This document shows positions 10,546 through 22,703 of a DNA stretch of 64,000 bases, piece by piece. The stretch lies in NCBI RefSeq assembly GCF_036320965.1, contig NC_092225.1, forward strand, positions 30,749,443-30,813,442, in the 5' to 3' direction. The stretch comes from Panulirus ornatus. Taxonomy: Eukaryota; Arthropoda; Malacostraca; Decapoda; Palinuridae. Below the pieces are notes generated by a model. The model saw nothing but the letters and a program-made list of their open reading frames with translations, did no database searches and was not told the DNA's origin. The translations under genes were made by a program, and so were the position numbers. Every line of letters starts with the position of its first letter. Positions within the stretch are counted from its first letter, which is position 1.

Positions 10546-12053
10546 ATTTAAAACGGAAAATCTGAACTACTTCGTTAATTTTGCAACATCACAATCAAGA
10601 ACCAACTTTTTCCTTTCATTCAAAAGGGGGAGGGTGTATTGTATGGGCCCCTAACTTAAGAATGTAATATACAAATTGCAAAGTGACGAACTAGGTGAAT
10701 TATGAATATGTAGCGCGAACGAACACGTCAGGACACCGATTACCGTCCACATAACTAAACGGCTTAACGAATTCTCTTTGACGATGGCTCACGTCTATGG
10801 CAGCCATAAGGACCGACACAGATTGCGATGCTGCAGCATTTTCCCCCCTGTATCAGCGGCTGGTTTATTCTAAAGTTTGTTTCATTTTTCATTTTTTTTC
10901 TATCACACCTGTACATTCTGTTAGCCATCAGTAATACTATCAACAGCCACATTACCCACGCTTGCCTTCAAAGCAGCACCCATCACTCTCACTTGATCCC
11001 TGGCTAGTGTGGTGGCTGAACGGCTCTGCGTTCTCTCTGGAGTCCCGGAACTCCAGCTTCGAGTTTAGGGTCTGGTTGATGTACAACCCGGCGTACCTGA
11101 AGATGCATTACGACCATGCAATGTTCAGAGATACACGACATGCAGATGACTACATCAAAGTGAAGGCCAGTAATAACCTACTAATGTTAATTACCATTTT
11201 TCATATAATAAACAATCTAATATGAAAGTCGAGACGGCACGGGGGCATCGTATTTTAAAAGAGCATTTGAAAAATTATTTAAGAAATTCCGTCAATGATT
11301 TTAATTCAACTTCGCAATGCTTTAGATGAAGTGATTGTGATTCTAAGATGCTGTAATACAGACCAAACTGCTCTCAAGTCAGAGAATCGTACTCAACAAG
11401 GTACTCAAGGTCAGGCGAGGGTCATGGGTTTTTGCGCTGTTCTCTGGACAGGTGTTAGTGGTAGGATGATGCAGGACCCGACCTCATCCTGTGGCGGTGA
11501 CCGGGTACGGTGCTGACCCCGCCCCTGAGGTAGGTACCTCACGGATGACCCTGTGCCACCTTCACTGTCTCGTGGTAGCAGGAGATGTACAGGAATATTC
11601 AACGACGTGTTTCCATGCCTCACGCGTCATGCGAGAGAACATACCTGACCTGCAGTGTATGAGGATTAAGAACATAATAGTATTGCATTACTCCAGCGTT
11701 CACCTGGCCAGCAGTGCAGCGTTATCATGTATTTAGCTGTCCTTCTGACCGTCGTGAACTGTGGTTTGTACGTTCCATTACGAAATACGTTACTGAGGTT
11801 TACGGCAACCCTGGCACGAGCCGCCTCTCCTGCTGGTGAGGAGATGGGACCCCCACCGCGCCGTCTCCGCACCAACCCGGCTCGGACCGCCCGTCCTTGC
11901 CCCGGCGCGTACCGCCCCACACCAACTGTTACGGTGGTAATTACGGAGAACATTCCAGGTACTCCAGGTGACTGTCATACTGATGGCTCCGTCATGAAGG
12001 ACACTGACGTCCAACTGCAGAGTAATACAGACTCAGGGATCCTGATCAGTATG

Positions 12054-12055
<2 letters not shown>
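10544..12055. other. Unique sequence, no gene supported
   Basis: AT-rich to 11400, GC-richer after. A minus and a plus frame near 11666-12055 overlap each other and show no domain. Confidence 0.4.
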
Positions 12056-12085
<30 letters not shown>

Positions 12086-12142
12086 CCTAGCTGTTCATCC
12101 TCCCCTCAGGGTTGGTCGATAAATGGGTACCTGGCTCAGACT

Positions 12143-12181
<39 letters not shown>

Positions 12182-12262
12182 CTAAGAGTAAAGACGTCAC
12201 ATACGTACAAGAGACGGGGGTACACGAATGTAGAACTCTCTCCCCGTATCACAGGAATAACA
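12086..12262 (+). mobile_element. tRNA-related SINE body with internal (TG)n (copy 1)
   Basis: Reads CTAGCTGTTCATCCTCCCCT, then GGTCGATAAATGGGTACCTG, then (TG)n at 12144-12180, then a tail with AACTCTCTCCCCGTATCAC. The same order, including the internal TG tract and the CTCCCCGTA tail, occurs at 63475-63655. The tRNA-like head is missing: a (CA)n at 12056-12085 stands in its place. Inference: a short retroposon with a built-in microsatellite. Confidence 0.75.
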
Positions 12263-12265
12263 ATT

Positions 12266-12521
<256 letters not shown>

Positions 12522-12523
<2 letters not shown>

Positions 12524-12942
12524 TAGGCTGTTGTGTGTGTTTATACATACAGGAGTCAAGAGACGGTACATACTGTCTATATGCCAAGTGTCTCCGCATA
12601 ACACACAAACAGCGACCACACCCGCGAGGGAGGGTGGCGACTCCTGCCTATCCTTGCTGGCCAGAACACATTCTCCTCATCAGTAATCACTGGGTCACCT
12701 TATCTGCCCTACATGTTAGGGGATGTGTCCCCTGACTTTCTCTGGCCACCAGCAGCGTGTCCCTGGTCAGTGTATAGAGACGACGGGGAGGACCTGTGAC
12801 CTCGCCATAACCCAAGCCTCACCTTCACTAGCAGCAGTAGTGACCCATCTTCAGAAGGCCACCCTCATTCACCTCCTCTCATCCCCTCGTGATTCTTATT
12901 GATGGCTGGATCCCCATCCTGTCCTCACAGGCCACCGTGCGC

Positions 12943-12943
<1 letters not shown>
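12522..12943. other. Unique sequence, nothing recognised
   Basis: No frame with coding character beyond read-through of the neighbouring CA tract. Confidence 0.4.

Positions 12944-13009
<66 letters not shown>
12944..13009. repeat. (CA)n microsatellite
   Basis: CA tract with one CCACACATA interruption near 12979. Confidence 0.95.
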
Positions 13010-13136
13010 CACGGGTCTTCACAACCCAGAGGCGATTTATTTGTCCCCTTCCATACAACTGAATCATTCATGTTCATCTTAAAGGTGAACCAGGCGAGGC
13101 GAGCGTTAGCGTAGGTCACTCATGTCTGCTACATTG

Positions 13137-13139
<3 letters not shown>

Positions 13140-13223
<84 letters not shown>

Positions 13224-13253
13224 TAACCCCTCCTCCCATACCGTATGCACTTG
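13140..13253. repeat. (GA)n with GTAACCCC flank (second copy)
   Basis: Perfect (GA)n to 13214, then about ten G, then GTAACCCCTCCTCCCATACC and GTATGCACTTGTG. This matches the flank at 9325-9360 base for base over most of its length. Confidence 0.88.
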
Positions 13254-13360
13254 TGCATTGGTCTTCCCAGATAATTTAGCGGTGGTAAAACCCCTGCCCA
13301 GAACTGACGGTTCAGGACGATGGCACGGGGAAGACAATGAGCTGTCGGCCTACAAGCCTC

Positions 13361-13362
<2 letters not shown>

Positions 13363-13401
<39 letters not shown>
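13363..13401. repeat. (CA)n microsatellite
   Basis: Perfect CA tract of 39 bases. Confidence 0.96.
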
Positions 13402-13402
<1 letters not shown>

Positions 13403-13694
13403 AGTACCGCCGCTCTCTTCCTGTTAAAAGACGTCGCACGGGAGCAACTACACCATAAGAATACAAATTACTGGCGAGACTTGTGAGTTGATTGTTGAGA
13501 AATACAGGGATCAGACCACCGTAGCGTTCGTGTTCTTGTGTTTCTTAACCAAGCAACTAGTTAGCAACACACCCTATTAATATGATTCTTATATCGCAAC
13601 AGTTTCAACATGTCTCTGTGTGATGAAGAGAAAGTATGGAAGAATATAAAAACAGTGCAAGAACTTCAGGGTAGGAAAGTGGTGGGGACAAACG

Positions 13695-13835
13695 GTGTGT
13701 AACCCGGGTGTGGCCGGGTCCTCACTCATCGACCAACCCTGTGAGGAGGATGAACACCTGTGTGTGGGCCGACAGCCACGCCCAGGATTCGAGCCCATGC
13801 TGGTCCGACCCCAGGCTGGTGGTCCTTTGATATGA
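13695..13835 (-). mobile_element. tRNA-related SINE (copy 2, minus strand)
   Basis: On the minus strand: GGTCGGACCAGCATGGGCTC, then a B-box-like GCTCGAATCCTGGGC, then GGCCCACACACAGGTGTTC and GGTTGGTCGATGAGTGAGG. It aligns to the + strand copy at 63400-63520. The 5' part of the tRNA-like head and the TG tract are absent. Confidence 0.72.
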
Positions 13836-14177
13836 AACTTTCTTCGCTTCGTATTCACCCCAGTTCGCTGCCTGATGGGTTAAGGATACACCTTTCTGAA
13901 TGTGACGAATGATGCGACGTACAGTCAGGTTCAGCGGGTAGATGGTTGTGTTGTGTGGGTGGGGACGTGCGAGGCAGCCCGCTGCACCGAGGGAGTGTCA
14001 TCTTAACATTATTCTCGGGTGCACACGACGCTACAACAACATTATGGTCATCCAAATTATGCCCAGACTTCGTGGGTAAATGGGAGAGTAAATGTCAGGT
14101 TATTGGTAGAATGGGAAAGCGTCACCTGCCACCCACCACCACCACCACACCTCAGTGTTCACCAGGACAGCTGGCAT

Positions 14178-14355
14178 ACTCATACTGTATACCTGGTTAC
14201 TCATACCCCTGCTGTATACCTAGTTACTCATACCCCTGCTGTATACCTAGTTACTCATACCCCTGCTGTATACCTAGTTACTCATACCCCTGCCGTATAC
14301 GTGGTTACTCATACCCCTGCAGCATACCTAGTTACTCATACCCCTGCTGTATATA
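14178..14355. repeat. 27-bp minisatellite, about 6.5 copies
   Basis: Unit CTGTATACCTAGTTACTCAT followed by ACCCCTG. Translates as a nine-residue repeat (CCIPSYSYP) in one plus frame, but there is no other support for coding. Confidence 0.95.
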
Positions 14356-14448
14356 TTGGCGTCTTCCCATCATTACCTTCACACTGCAAACGGGTTACGA
14401 CCTTCGTCCCATCTCTGAGACGCTTCACTACATTCCCAAATTTGTGTG

Positions 14449-14451
<3 letters not shown>

Positions 14452-14518
<67 letters not shown>
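14452..14518. repeat. (TG)n microsatellite
   Basis: Perfect TG tract of about 67 bases. Confidence 0.97.
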
Positions 14519-15435
14519 ACCCTGAGAAGCCCAGCACTCCTTCAAGTATACGTACCTGTCCAACCTCAAACCATCCTTCCTCACGGCCAAGGTGCGACCT
14601 GCTGTAGCAGGGGTGGAGTTCCCTCCCCCTCCCCACCTCCCTTCCTTGGGAAATCCCAAATGTGACCGACGCGCCCTCTCGGCGCCTGCTGGGGCAAACA
14701 CGTTGCTGCCACCATGGCCGCCTCTTGAGTGGCGTGTGATACAAGGGCGCTGCATCACACGCCGGCGGCCATACTGCTCTCAGCTGTTGATGACCTGTGC
14801 CCGGGCCTGGGACACCGCCGTGTGCCCACATCTTGGGACCGCAGCCTTGCCCAGCTAAGCCAGCGTGTCCGCCTCTGCGGCCGCGCAAGATCAGACGGTG
14901 CCGCTGGGGTCTTCTGGCACGGGCTGGACGGGCGAGGAGCAGCTCGAGGCCGGCGGTGAAGCAGCTCCCCGGTCCAACACGTCTTGGCCGGGGAGTCGGC
15001 GACGGGGGAATACGACACCGTCGGAGGAGGGAGGCGCACAAGGCGACCATCTCCAGTGTCCTGTGCCAGTAAGCCAGACCCTTGAAGACCCCCGACCTGT
15101 CAACAGTTTGGGAGGTCAGGAGAGAGGACTTACGCTTCTAAATTCTGCACCAACGCCGCGGCAAGGGACCCACACCCAGCGCCCTGGACTGACATTTGAA
15201 TTCCTCGTGACGGGCGACGCCCTTCGCGGGTGCGGCTGACGCCTCAGGTTAAAGGTCGTATTCTCACTAAGGACCTACGTGCGTGCTCCCAGGGAGCGTC
15301 CCGCCCCCATGGTCTCCTGCGCCAGCACCCGACGCCCCGCCCAAGTGCCCATCACACAGTCGACGGGGGTCTCTGGTGTAACTGGTTGGTCGGTCCTCAG
15401 AGCTGTTGCTGCCAGATAGTTAACAAGAGGGGCAC

Positions 15436-15438
<3 letters not shown>
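14519..15438. other. GC-rich, CpG-rich block
   Basis: The most CpG-rich stretch of the window, open in several overlapping frames on both strands. One plus-frame segment (14865-15068) is bounded by CAG and a good donor A|GTAAGC at 15069, and has mixed, protein-like composition; it is not certain enough to call. A promoter or CpG-island role is possible but not shown. Confidence 0.4.
14731..14763. repeat. Perfect 10-bp-arm stem-loop
   Basis: GGCGTGTGAT at 14731-14740 and its exact reverse complement ATCACACGCC at 14754-14763 with a 13-base loop. Confidence 0.9.

Positions 15439-15532
<94 letters not shown>
15439..15532. repeat. (GA)n microsatellite
   Basis: Perfect GA tract of 94 bases, purines on +. 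Confidence 0.98.
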
Positions 15533-15534
<2 letters not shown>

Positions 15535-16156
15535 GGAGAGGTCAGGATGCAGGTGAGGGAGAGCGTGTGTGTCGTCATGCTGTTACTGTCGGCCTCTGAC
15601 GTCACCAGAAGTGCATGATGCAGATCCGGCCTCCCTGGGCCACGACACCTGCCTCAGTCACCCACTGTGCAGCCTCCTTACGTCGACCTACCACACCTTA
15701 AGGTTAATCATGTCCAGCCTTGTGTTGGAGTCGAGCATTAAACTAACGACAGAGGGGAAGTGATTGGTCTATCCTCACACCAAGCTGTGGGTTGCCACCC
15801 TTCCTGCCTGACCACCACCTTCACCTGAGACGCGGGATAGACGAGGTGTGGGTGAGCACTGCTGTGTGGTGGCACCGGTCGGGACTCCACCAGAGGAACG
15901 GTTGTCATCATACGTTCACCACGTGTAGTTACGGCGGCACTCGTCTGTTGTTCGGTTGGCAGGCGACATGACACGCCACTCACCCCCCTCCCCTCCCCTC
16001 CCCTGCCACCCCCAGGTGAAGCGCGCCTCCCGCGGCAGGTACCGGCACACTGGCCACCTGCACCTGTTACTGGCAAATTAAAGACCGCAAAAAAAAAAAA
16101 AAAAGAAGCTAGAGGGCGAAGATTGTCTACTTATGACGTACACAGCGCCACATCCG

Positions 16157-16159
<3 letters not shown>
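15533..16159. other. Unique sequence, no gene supported
   Basis: Contains TGACGTCA at 15597-15604 and a poly-A run at 16090-16104. An ATGCAG followed by GTGAGG near 15547 resembles a first exon with donor, but nothing else supports it. Confidence 0.4.

Positions 16160-16225
<66 letters not shown>
16160..16225. repeat. (TG)n microsatellite
   Basis: Perfect TG tract of 66 bases. Confidence 0.97.
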
Positions 16226-16227
<2 letters not shown>

Positions 16228-17940
16228 CTTCATGGGGAAATTCCTGTGTGTCTGACGAGGCTGTAGCCTCCGATGTTTGCCGGCCTGCGGCGGGGGAAGA
16301 TCGTGCGCCTCACGACGGGCTCGCCGAGTATATCGACGCGTCATGGTACATACTGACACCAGAAAACTTTCTACACATTATCCTCTCAACACTTGCGAGG
16401 CGCAGGCCTGGCCACCCTCCTCAACGAGTGGGCACGAACCCCAGCGCGGGCCCCACTTGTCCAGCGGTGCCTCAACAATGTATGTGTTTGAGGCGTCGCG
16501 CGTTCCTAAGGATGGATAGTGCTGGGTTGATGTTCCTGAGGCGAGTCTCCTTCCCACCAGAACCTGGCGGTCGAGCGTGAGGGAGGTCTGGGGCAACTTG
16601 ACGCACTGCACTGGTGTGGTAGGTTAGAGTCCTACTGGGCTGTTTGGTAGGTGGGGTTAGTGGTAAGTTTACCTGGTTGTCACGTGTGACGAGCGTTAGA
16701 AGGTCTAGGGTTGTGGCACTTGACTGAGGATTGGCGTGTACCATCGTCATCCTCTTGCCCACACAGCCTCCACACCCTCACCCCCTACCGTGCCTCACCT
16801 TGACCGTCCCGACCCGGCAGTTCTGACTGGTCTCAGCGGTCAAGTGGGTCTCTCTGCCGGGTTGCGCCACCAGGATCAACCATCCTTCTTGTAAAGCTTG
16901 GCAAGGCCGGGCTGTGGTGTGCCGACGTGCCTTGCCTTCCAGGGCATCAGGACGAACGGACGCTGGCTGGACTATGGTTCCAGAACAGAACGACACGGAC
17001 GCTGCTGGCTGGAGTAAGCCGACACAAGCGTGAGTTAGGACAGCTTTAAACCCTGTGATATCAGGGTTCGTGTATAAACTATACTCTGTATGATGCACAC
17101 TTTGACAGATGACCTACATAATGACCTTTAAGTCCATCCAACAAGAAACATATTGTATCTAACCCTTTTACGAGGTCGCACTACAATCAGTAGCAAACTG
17201 GTTTTAGGGAAAGGATGGACTCCTTTGCAGTGAGTTCTCTGGCAACATTATATGTAAAGAAAAATCAGACCGGAACTTAGGTTCGGCTGTGGTAGTGTAG
17301 GTGCGTTGCGTAAGACAACAAATTTATCGTATCCAGTTTTATAACATGGGATGACTCTGGGCGACCAGTCAGAGCGTGACAGGTTGTACTGCCGTGTTTG
17401 AGGACTGAAGTGTAGCGTCTGGAGAGGTGAGCAATGTCGCTTGTGAATAGTTGACATGAAACTCATGCAAACTGAGGTGAATGTTATATTATTAAGACTC
17501 GTTCAGCGGGTCGCATTCATATCTACTTCCTGCTCCTGCGTCGACTTGGGTCAAAATATGTTTCTCTCTTATGTCGCGAGCGTGTTATTTCCAGGATGCT
17601 CGCTTACAGACACTTCATATCATTTTCTGATGATGAACAAGGCTACCAAGCAAGCCGGGCGACGTGGATTGCATGATCACACATTAGAATATCAGATCCT
17701 CCAGGTTGGGACACAGAGGCCTCATCATTATGACGACAGAGGTGTGGCTGTGGGAGAGCTGTTGGTTCCTCATGTATAAACCTGAGAGAGGCGGTGGTCA
17801 CCTGCTGGTGGATACTGGCCACCAGGAACTCTGAGCTCTGTCATCTGATAACATTTTTATTACATCTTTTGTCGAAGGCTTCAAGTCAAGGGTGTCAGTC
17901 ATCATCGAGGCCAAGCCATTTAATCTATGGAAGACACAAG
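16226..17940. other. Unique sequence, no gene supported
   Basis: Overlapping frames of 80-110 codons occur on both strands to about 17780. None shows a domain, splice-bounded extent or repeated structure that would favour one over the others. Confidence 0.4.
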
Positions 17941-18045
17941 AAGGTAAAGATTGCTAAAGCTCAGCGGCGTAAGGAAAGCAGCAGACATCACAAGGGCGCC
18001 ATCCCTGAGTTACCAACGGTTACACAGTAATCATGCGGCGGAGCG
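17941..18045 (+). repeat. Dispersed repeat, copy A
   Basis: Aligns over about 100 bases with 20330-20425: shared words AAGG/AAGR, CAGCGG/TAGCGG, ATCACAA, GAGTTACCAACGG versus GAGTTGCCAACGG, and CACAGTAAT versus CACAGAGTAATG. Family unknown. Confidence 0.6.
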
Positions 18046-19120
18046 ACTTCCCGCTTATTGATAAGCGGTGTCGCTAATATCGGGCACACAAGGAGTAACC
18101 GGAGTAATATCTACGAAAAGGGGAAAGAGCAAACACAGATGCACAAGGCAAGTGGTATAGATTCTAAGATGAAATTTAGAGAGTTAAGGATTCGGGTGGT
18201 CTTGTGGTTCCACCTTTACAAGGAAGCGTAGGAAGTGTGAGTATTGTTCCTGAAGACAAGACCGAAGCAAATGTTCGTGTAATCAAAGCAACTTTTCTGA
18301 CGAGAGATGAATTCTAGACACCCGGGCAGGACTCGCAGTGACACTGAGTACGTTTGTTGTGTTCAGTCGTGGAATCATGGAGGTATGAGAGGAGACGGGG
18401 AAGGTCGCGGAGGGTTTCTCGAGGGCGTTAAACTCAACAAGATTTGTATTGGTCTCAGAGGAAAATCGTGGCTGCAGTCTTGATGGTATCACAGAGACTC
18501 AGTTGTGACAACAGTAGACGTGGATCAAGCAAAAGATGGATGGAATAACAAAATAAATAAAGCAATATAGTGTTAATGTTTATCGTCAGAGTACATTTAG
18601 TTAGGTTGCTGAATGAAGTCGTTTATAAGAGCGCGGGAGACAGGACTTAAACCCGAGGCACGCCGCTGCTAACAGGGAAAGAGGGAGACAGAGAAGTCAT
18701 TGACGAAGGTCTTTTGAGATATGAGACAAACGAGTGACGGAGGAGAGACAAAAGAGGGAGGCATGGCCAGGATCAGGTCCCGGATGCCACACTACAACGT
18801 GCGTTCGTAAAATCTTAAGGTCTCGGACGCACGTGAGGAGGGCGTCCACACAGGTGCTGAGCCATAATCAAATGTAAATTTGATGGTGACGTCGCTGGCT
18901 GGGGGCACATCGGACTTGCATAAACATCATCACCTTCAGCACAACCGGCCCAGCAGCTTGGCCCACAGTAGGGCGAACGTGGGGAAATGGCGCCCGCACA
19001 CCTCACCGACCTCAAGGTGGACTGGACGCATTACTTGTGAATAACGAACGTCACTTGTCATGCGTCCCACGGTCGGCCAGGCTGCTGTCTAAATGCTAAT
19101 ACGGAGGGACAAATATAGGC

Positions 19121-19121
<1 letters not shown>
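18046..19121. other. Unique sequence, nothing recognised
   Basis: No coding frame above 70 codons and no repeat structure. Confidence 0.45.

Positions 19122-19172
<51 letters not shown>
19122..19172. repeat. (CA)n microsatellite
   Basis: Perfect CA tract of 51 bases. Confidence 0.97.
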
Positions 19173-19176
<4 letters not shown>

Positions 19177-19806
19177 GGGTTTAGTGCTATGTCTTCGTCA
19201 ATCTAGTGGTTTTCACTGGTCCATTACGTCATCGTTCCTCCTGTATGTACATACCGTTGTCCTTGGCTCCTTGTCTTCGCCTCATTCTATCGTACAACAT
19301 GACACACTGCCGCTGGTGTTCGAGGACTGGCCGCCCGTCTGAAGCTTGGGCTCCTCATGATTAACACAATGTTAATGTGACGACAGTTTGTACTGTATAC
19401 CCTGTACTGTTGTTCCCTGGCACCAACCATGCTGGCCCGTCACTCACCAGTTCTACTGTACCGTGTGGCATGTGACTCAACACGTGATTCACCAGATGTA
19501 CCGTACCGTGTGGCACTCGACTCATAAGTCATGCTGTATCGTCAAGGTTGAGTATACCCTGTCACATGCACCGTCCAGGCCGGATCTACCCTGTGCACGT
19601 GTGTATGGCGCATGCTGCGGATATACCCCGTCCACTGCTGAAACACTTGTAAGCTATATCCTCAGCCAGGGAAGGAGGGCCTCTTTCCTGTGATGCGTCC
19701 CTGCGTCCCGGCGCGACGTCGCTCTCGTGCAAGGTATATGACACAGGTCTGGATTAAAATGTCAACATCAGAGGGCTGCGAGCGAGCGCCTCGGTACAAA
19801 CACAGC

Positions 19807-19808
<2 letters not shown>
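19173..19808. other. Unique sequence with weak internal repetition
   Basis: Between 19390 and 19560 words such as TACTGTACCGTGTGGCA and GTACCGTACCGTGTGGCA recur about every 60 bases. No gene recognised. Confidence 0.45.

Positions 19809-19893
<85 letters not shown>
19809..19893. repeat. (GA)n microsatellite
   Basis: Perfect GA tract of 85 bases, purines on +. Confidence 0.98.
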
Positions 19894-19895
<2 letters not shown>

Positions 19896-20329
19896 GGAGG
19901 TGGACGGTCAATATGAGGGGAGAGTGCATCATCAGCGGGGGGAAAGACTTGGGGTCCTGGTGTAGACACCGCCCGGCTCTCCACCTCCAGCTCCCAGAAG
20001 ATCCGTCCCACACTGTCTGTCTATCGTCTCTCATCACCATGCCTAATCTACGGTGGAACTCGACCACTGTGTAATCCGATACGACGCGATATTATTCTCA
20101 TCAAGGAACGAATCAAATCTTCCTGACCTTTTGAATCAAGGATCGAGCAGCGGAGCGGAGGGACATCGAGGGCAGGTCTTCGATCAAGCATGCAAAAAAA
20201 GGTTTAAAGTGATAAAACAAGTAAAGAGAAGAAAGGAAAGATAATCCGAGAGGCTTTAGCTAAAGGTTGCGGCAGTCCTGCCTTTTAAAAAGGATTAGGT
20301 CACAGTTGTTAGGGAAGGCATAAGAAGGG

Positions 20330-20425
20330 AAAGACTTCCGAGGTTTAGCGGTGGAGGTAAGAAACAAATATCACAACAGCCCAGCCGCGAGTTGCCAACG
20401 GCCACAGAGTAATGCGATGCAGAGG
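20330..20425 (+). repeat. Dispersed repeat, copy B
   Basis: Second copy of the repeat at 17941-18045, same orientation, about 2.3 kb away. Homology may extend upstream toward 20140 with low identity. Confidence 0.6.
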
Positions 20426-20501
20426 CTTACCCAGTATTACGTGCTCTACCTACTGGTGGGAGCACTCAAGCAACTAGTTCTCGGGAGTAGAAACAGGTTG
20501 A

Positions 20502-20509
20502 ATATATAT

Positions 20510-20583
<74 letters not shown>

Positions 20584-20695
20584 TTTTCCACACATATTCG
20601 TCGCCTCCCGCGCTAGCGAGGTAGCGTTAAGAACAGAGGAATGAGCCTAAGAAGGAAAATCCCTCAGTTGGACCCCTTCTCTGTTTCTTCTTTTG

Positions 20696-20775
<80 letters not shown>
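20502..20775. repeat. (TA)n tract split by a LINE 3' fragment
   Basis: (TA)n at 20502-20579 and again at 20698-20775. Between them lies a minus-strand LINE 3' fragment whose poly-A tail appears as TTTTTTTT at 20580-20588, next to the left TA tract. Confidence 0.93.
20580..20697 (-). mobile_element. Solo LINE 3'-tail copy inside (TA)n
   Basis: Contains CCTCCCGCGCTAGCGAGGTA with GCG next, matching the reverse complement of the LINE 3' UTR at 49490-49530. Poly-T at the left end is the A-tail in minus orientation. The remaining 50 bases (to TTCTTCTTTTGG) may be a second fused module. Confidence 0.7.
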
Positions 20776-20776
<1 letters not shown>

Positions 20777-21915
20777 GTGGCAGGCGAACAAACACTACAG
20801 TGTAAGATAAATGGCTCAGGTTCTCAGGTTAGAGTGGAAGAGTTGGTAAGTGCAGTGCTTTAGACTCGACTGTGACAATCAGATGTAGAATTTCTGAACT
20901 TCCCCGGATGTAACAGTGTCACTCGGTACAAGGACGAATCATTTCTATGCGTATTCGGAACAATTGTACAGTGGATACGTTCTGGGCTATTGAATAAGAC
21001 TCACCGTTTCTCGAGAGGCAGACTCAACAGTTTGTGTCTGCAGGATTTCAAGTACAGATTATAAATGTTCCGGTGTTACTCAGTGTGTTTATTGAGTTGG
21101 GGAAGTACAAAAGCATCAAAGAAGATGGGAAAGCTATGAGGAGGTTTAGAATGAGAACTGAGAAGAGGGTGAGTTTAAAGGCATTAGTTATAGCTTGGTC
21201 GCGTCCACCTCACTGGCTGAGGCAGTTCTGACGAGATGTGATGATCAAGCAAAATTCGAGAGAGAGAGAGAGAGAGAGGATTTTAAAGAAGTGGAGGAAC
21301 AGTTTGCAGCGTATGAGGGAATTTAGCTTTATATCAAAGGAAAACTTTAATGGTTTGGAGGAGGTGTGAAGAAAGCAGAGCCCCAAGGAACTTAGGGAAA
21401 AAAAAAAAGGGAAGGGTTGACCCATCGATAGTTACAGAGACCGACCGTGTTGGGTGGACCTACTCTTTACGGATGCTGAAGCGTTCATCAGTATACACTT
21501 ACGAAGCCGACTGTACATGAAATAATAGCTGAGAAATGAGCACGGATGTACAACTTAACCAAGATAGGGAAGCGCATGAGTACGGAGGCCCCGAGGGTGG
21601 CAGAATAAGCGGTCCTGTACATTGTCGAGGCGAGCGGAAAGGGATCTACAAGAGGCAGCGACCTACTTGAAGTCCATCAGCTGTGTTTCGTGTCATCCTC
21701 CCGTCTCTGCCAAGCTCGCCTTCACACTGTCGTCGTTGGCTGCTGAGGACAGAGCGCCAGCCATTATCAAAGCCCGTGTGTTTGCCTGGTGGAGGAAGTG
21801 GGGTAATGGTGTTTGATATCTCTTTAGTACTTATGGCATGGACGAAGTCTAGCCACGCACGGAGGACGGGAGTGAGTGGAGAAAGTGTTCCTTGTTGAGG
21901 TGGCCAGCTGACGGA

Positions 21916-21918
<3 letters not shown>
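20776..21918. other. Unique sequence, nothing recognised
   Basis: Purine-rich on +, with a short (GA)n at 21258-21279. No domain in the short frames. Confidence 0.4.

Positions 21919-22007
<89 letters not shown>
21919..22007. repeat. (GA)n microsatellite
   Basis: Perfect GA tract of 89 bases, purines on +. Confidence 0.98.
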
Positions 22008-22010
<3 letters not shown>

Positions 22011-22305
22011 GGTACTTACGTCGAGTGCTTACGACGACACCCTCACAGCAGGAAAATTCAGGGTTACGAAGAACGACTCGTCCGAGTGACGTGATATTAA
22101 GTGTTCAGAAAGAGACAGAATTAGAGAAAGATAATTTACGAGTAAACCACTGGCACTGAAGTGTCCAAACAATCTATGTAATAAATGATAATTTCTCCAT
22201 TTACATATAATACCTCCTATATCACGGTGGCTTATATTTCACCTTTCGTACAACTAAGATAAAATAAGGAATGCTGTCTTGTTCATCAGAAACGTATTCC
22301 CAGTA

Positions 22306-22308
<3 letters not shown>

Positions 22309-22366
<58 letters not shown>
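22309..22366. repeat. (TA)n microsatellite
   Basis: Perfect TA tract of 58 bases. Confidence 0.97.
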
Positions 22367-22368
<2 letters not shown>

Positions 22369-22523
22369 AGTAGAGAGCTACTGGTACTAGTGTACTGGAC
22401 AATCATCCATCATCATTACTGTGGCTTGTGATGGCGCGCGTTCAAAGGGAAGTCTTCACAGTGCGGACGGGTCTGTCATGGGTCGCCGATCCTACCATGA
22501 CAATGTAGCGTCCTGTCGTAACT

Positions 22524-22619
22524 CCTTGAGCACGACGGTACAACCTTAGGTACGATGGTCTGGCTTTTGACCTAAACCTTGTGGGTGAGGCCAAGCCAGT
22601 ACACCCGTCCTGCTCAAGG
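22524..22619. mobile_element. Foldback element, copy 1
   Basis: Left arm CCTTGAGCACGACGGTACAA, then GGTACGATGGTCTGGCTTTT, then GACCT. Right arm, read on the minus strand, is CCTTGAGCAGGACGGGTGTA followed by CTGGCTTGGCC, with about 14 bases missing relative to the left arm. Related inverted elements lie at 25013, 51837, 59216, 59409 and 60525. No protein is encoded; it resembles a non-autonomous foldback or MITE. Confidence 0.75.
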
Positions 22620-22703
22620 GTCGGAGAACGGTTCTAGTGATGTGTATAAACAGCATCAAATGTTATAATGTAACCGTACGAGTTTGTCAGAACCTATTAC
22701 TAA

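Noticed and set aside
14709..14726. GCCACCATGG start-like context
   Set aside because: The frame reads only MAAS before a stop and no donor intervenes.
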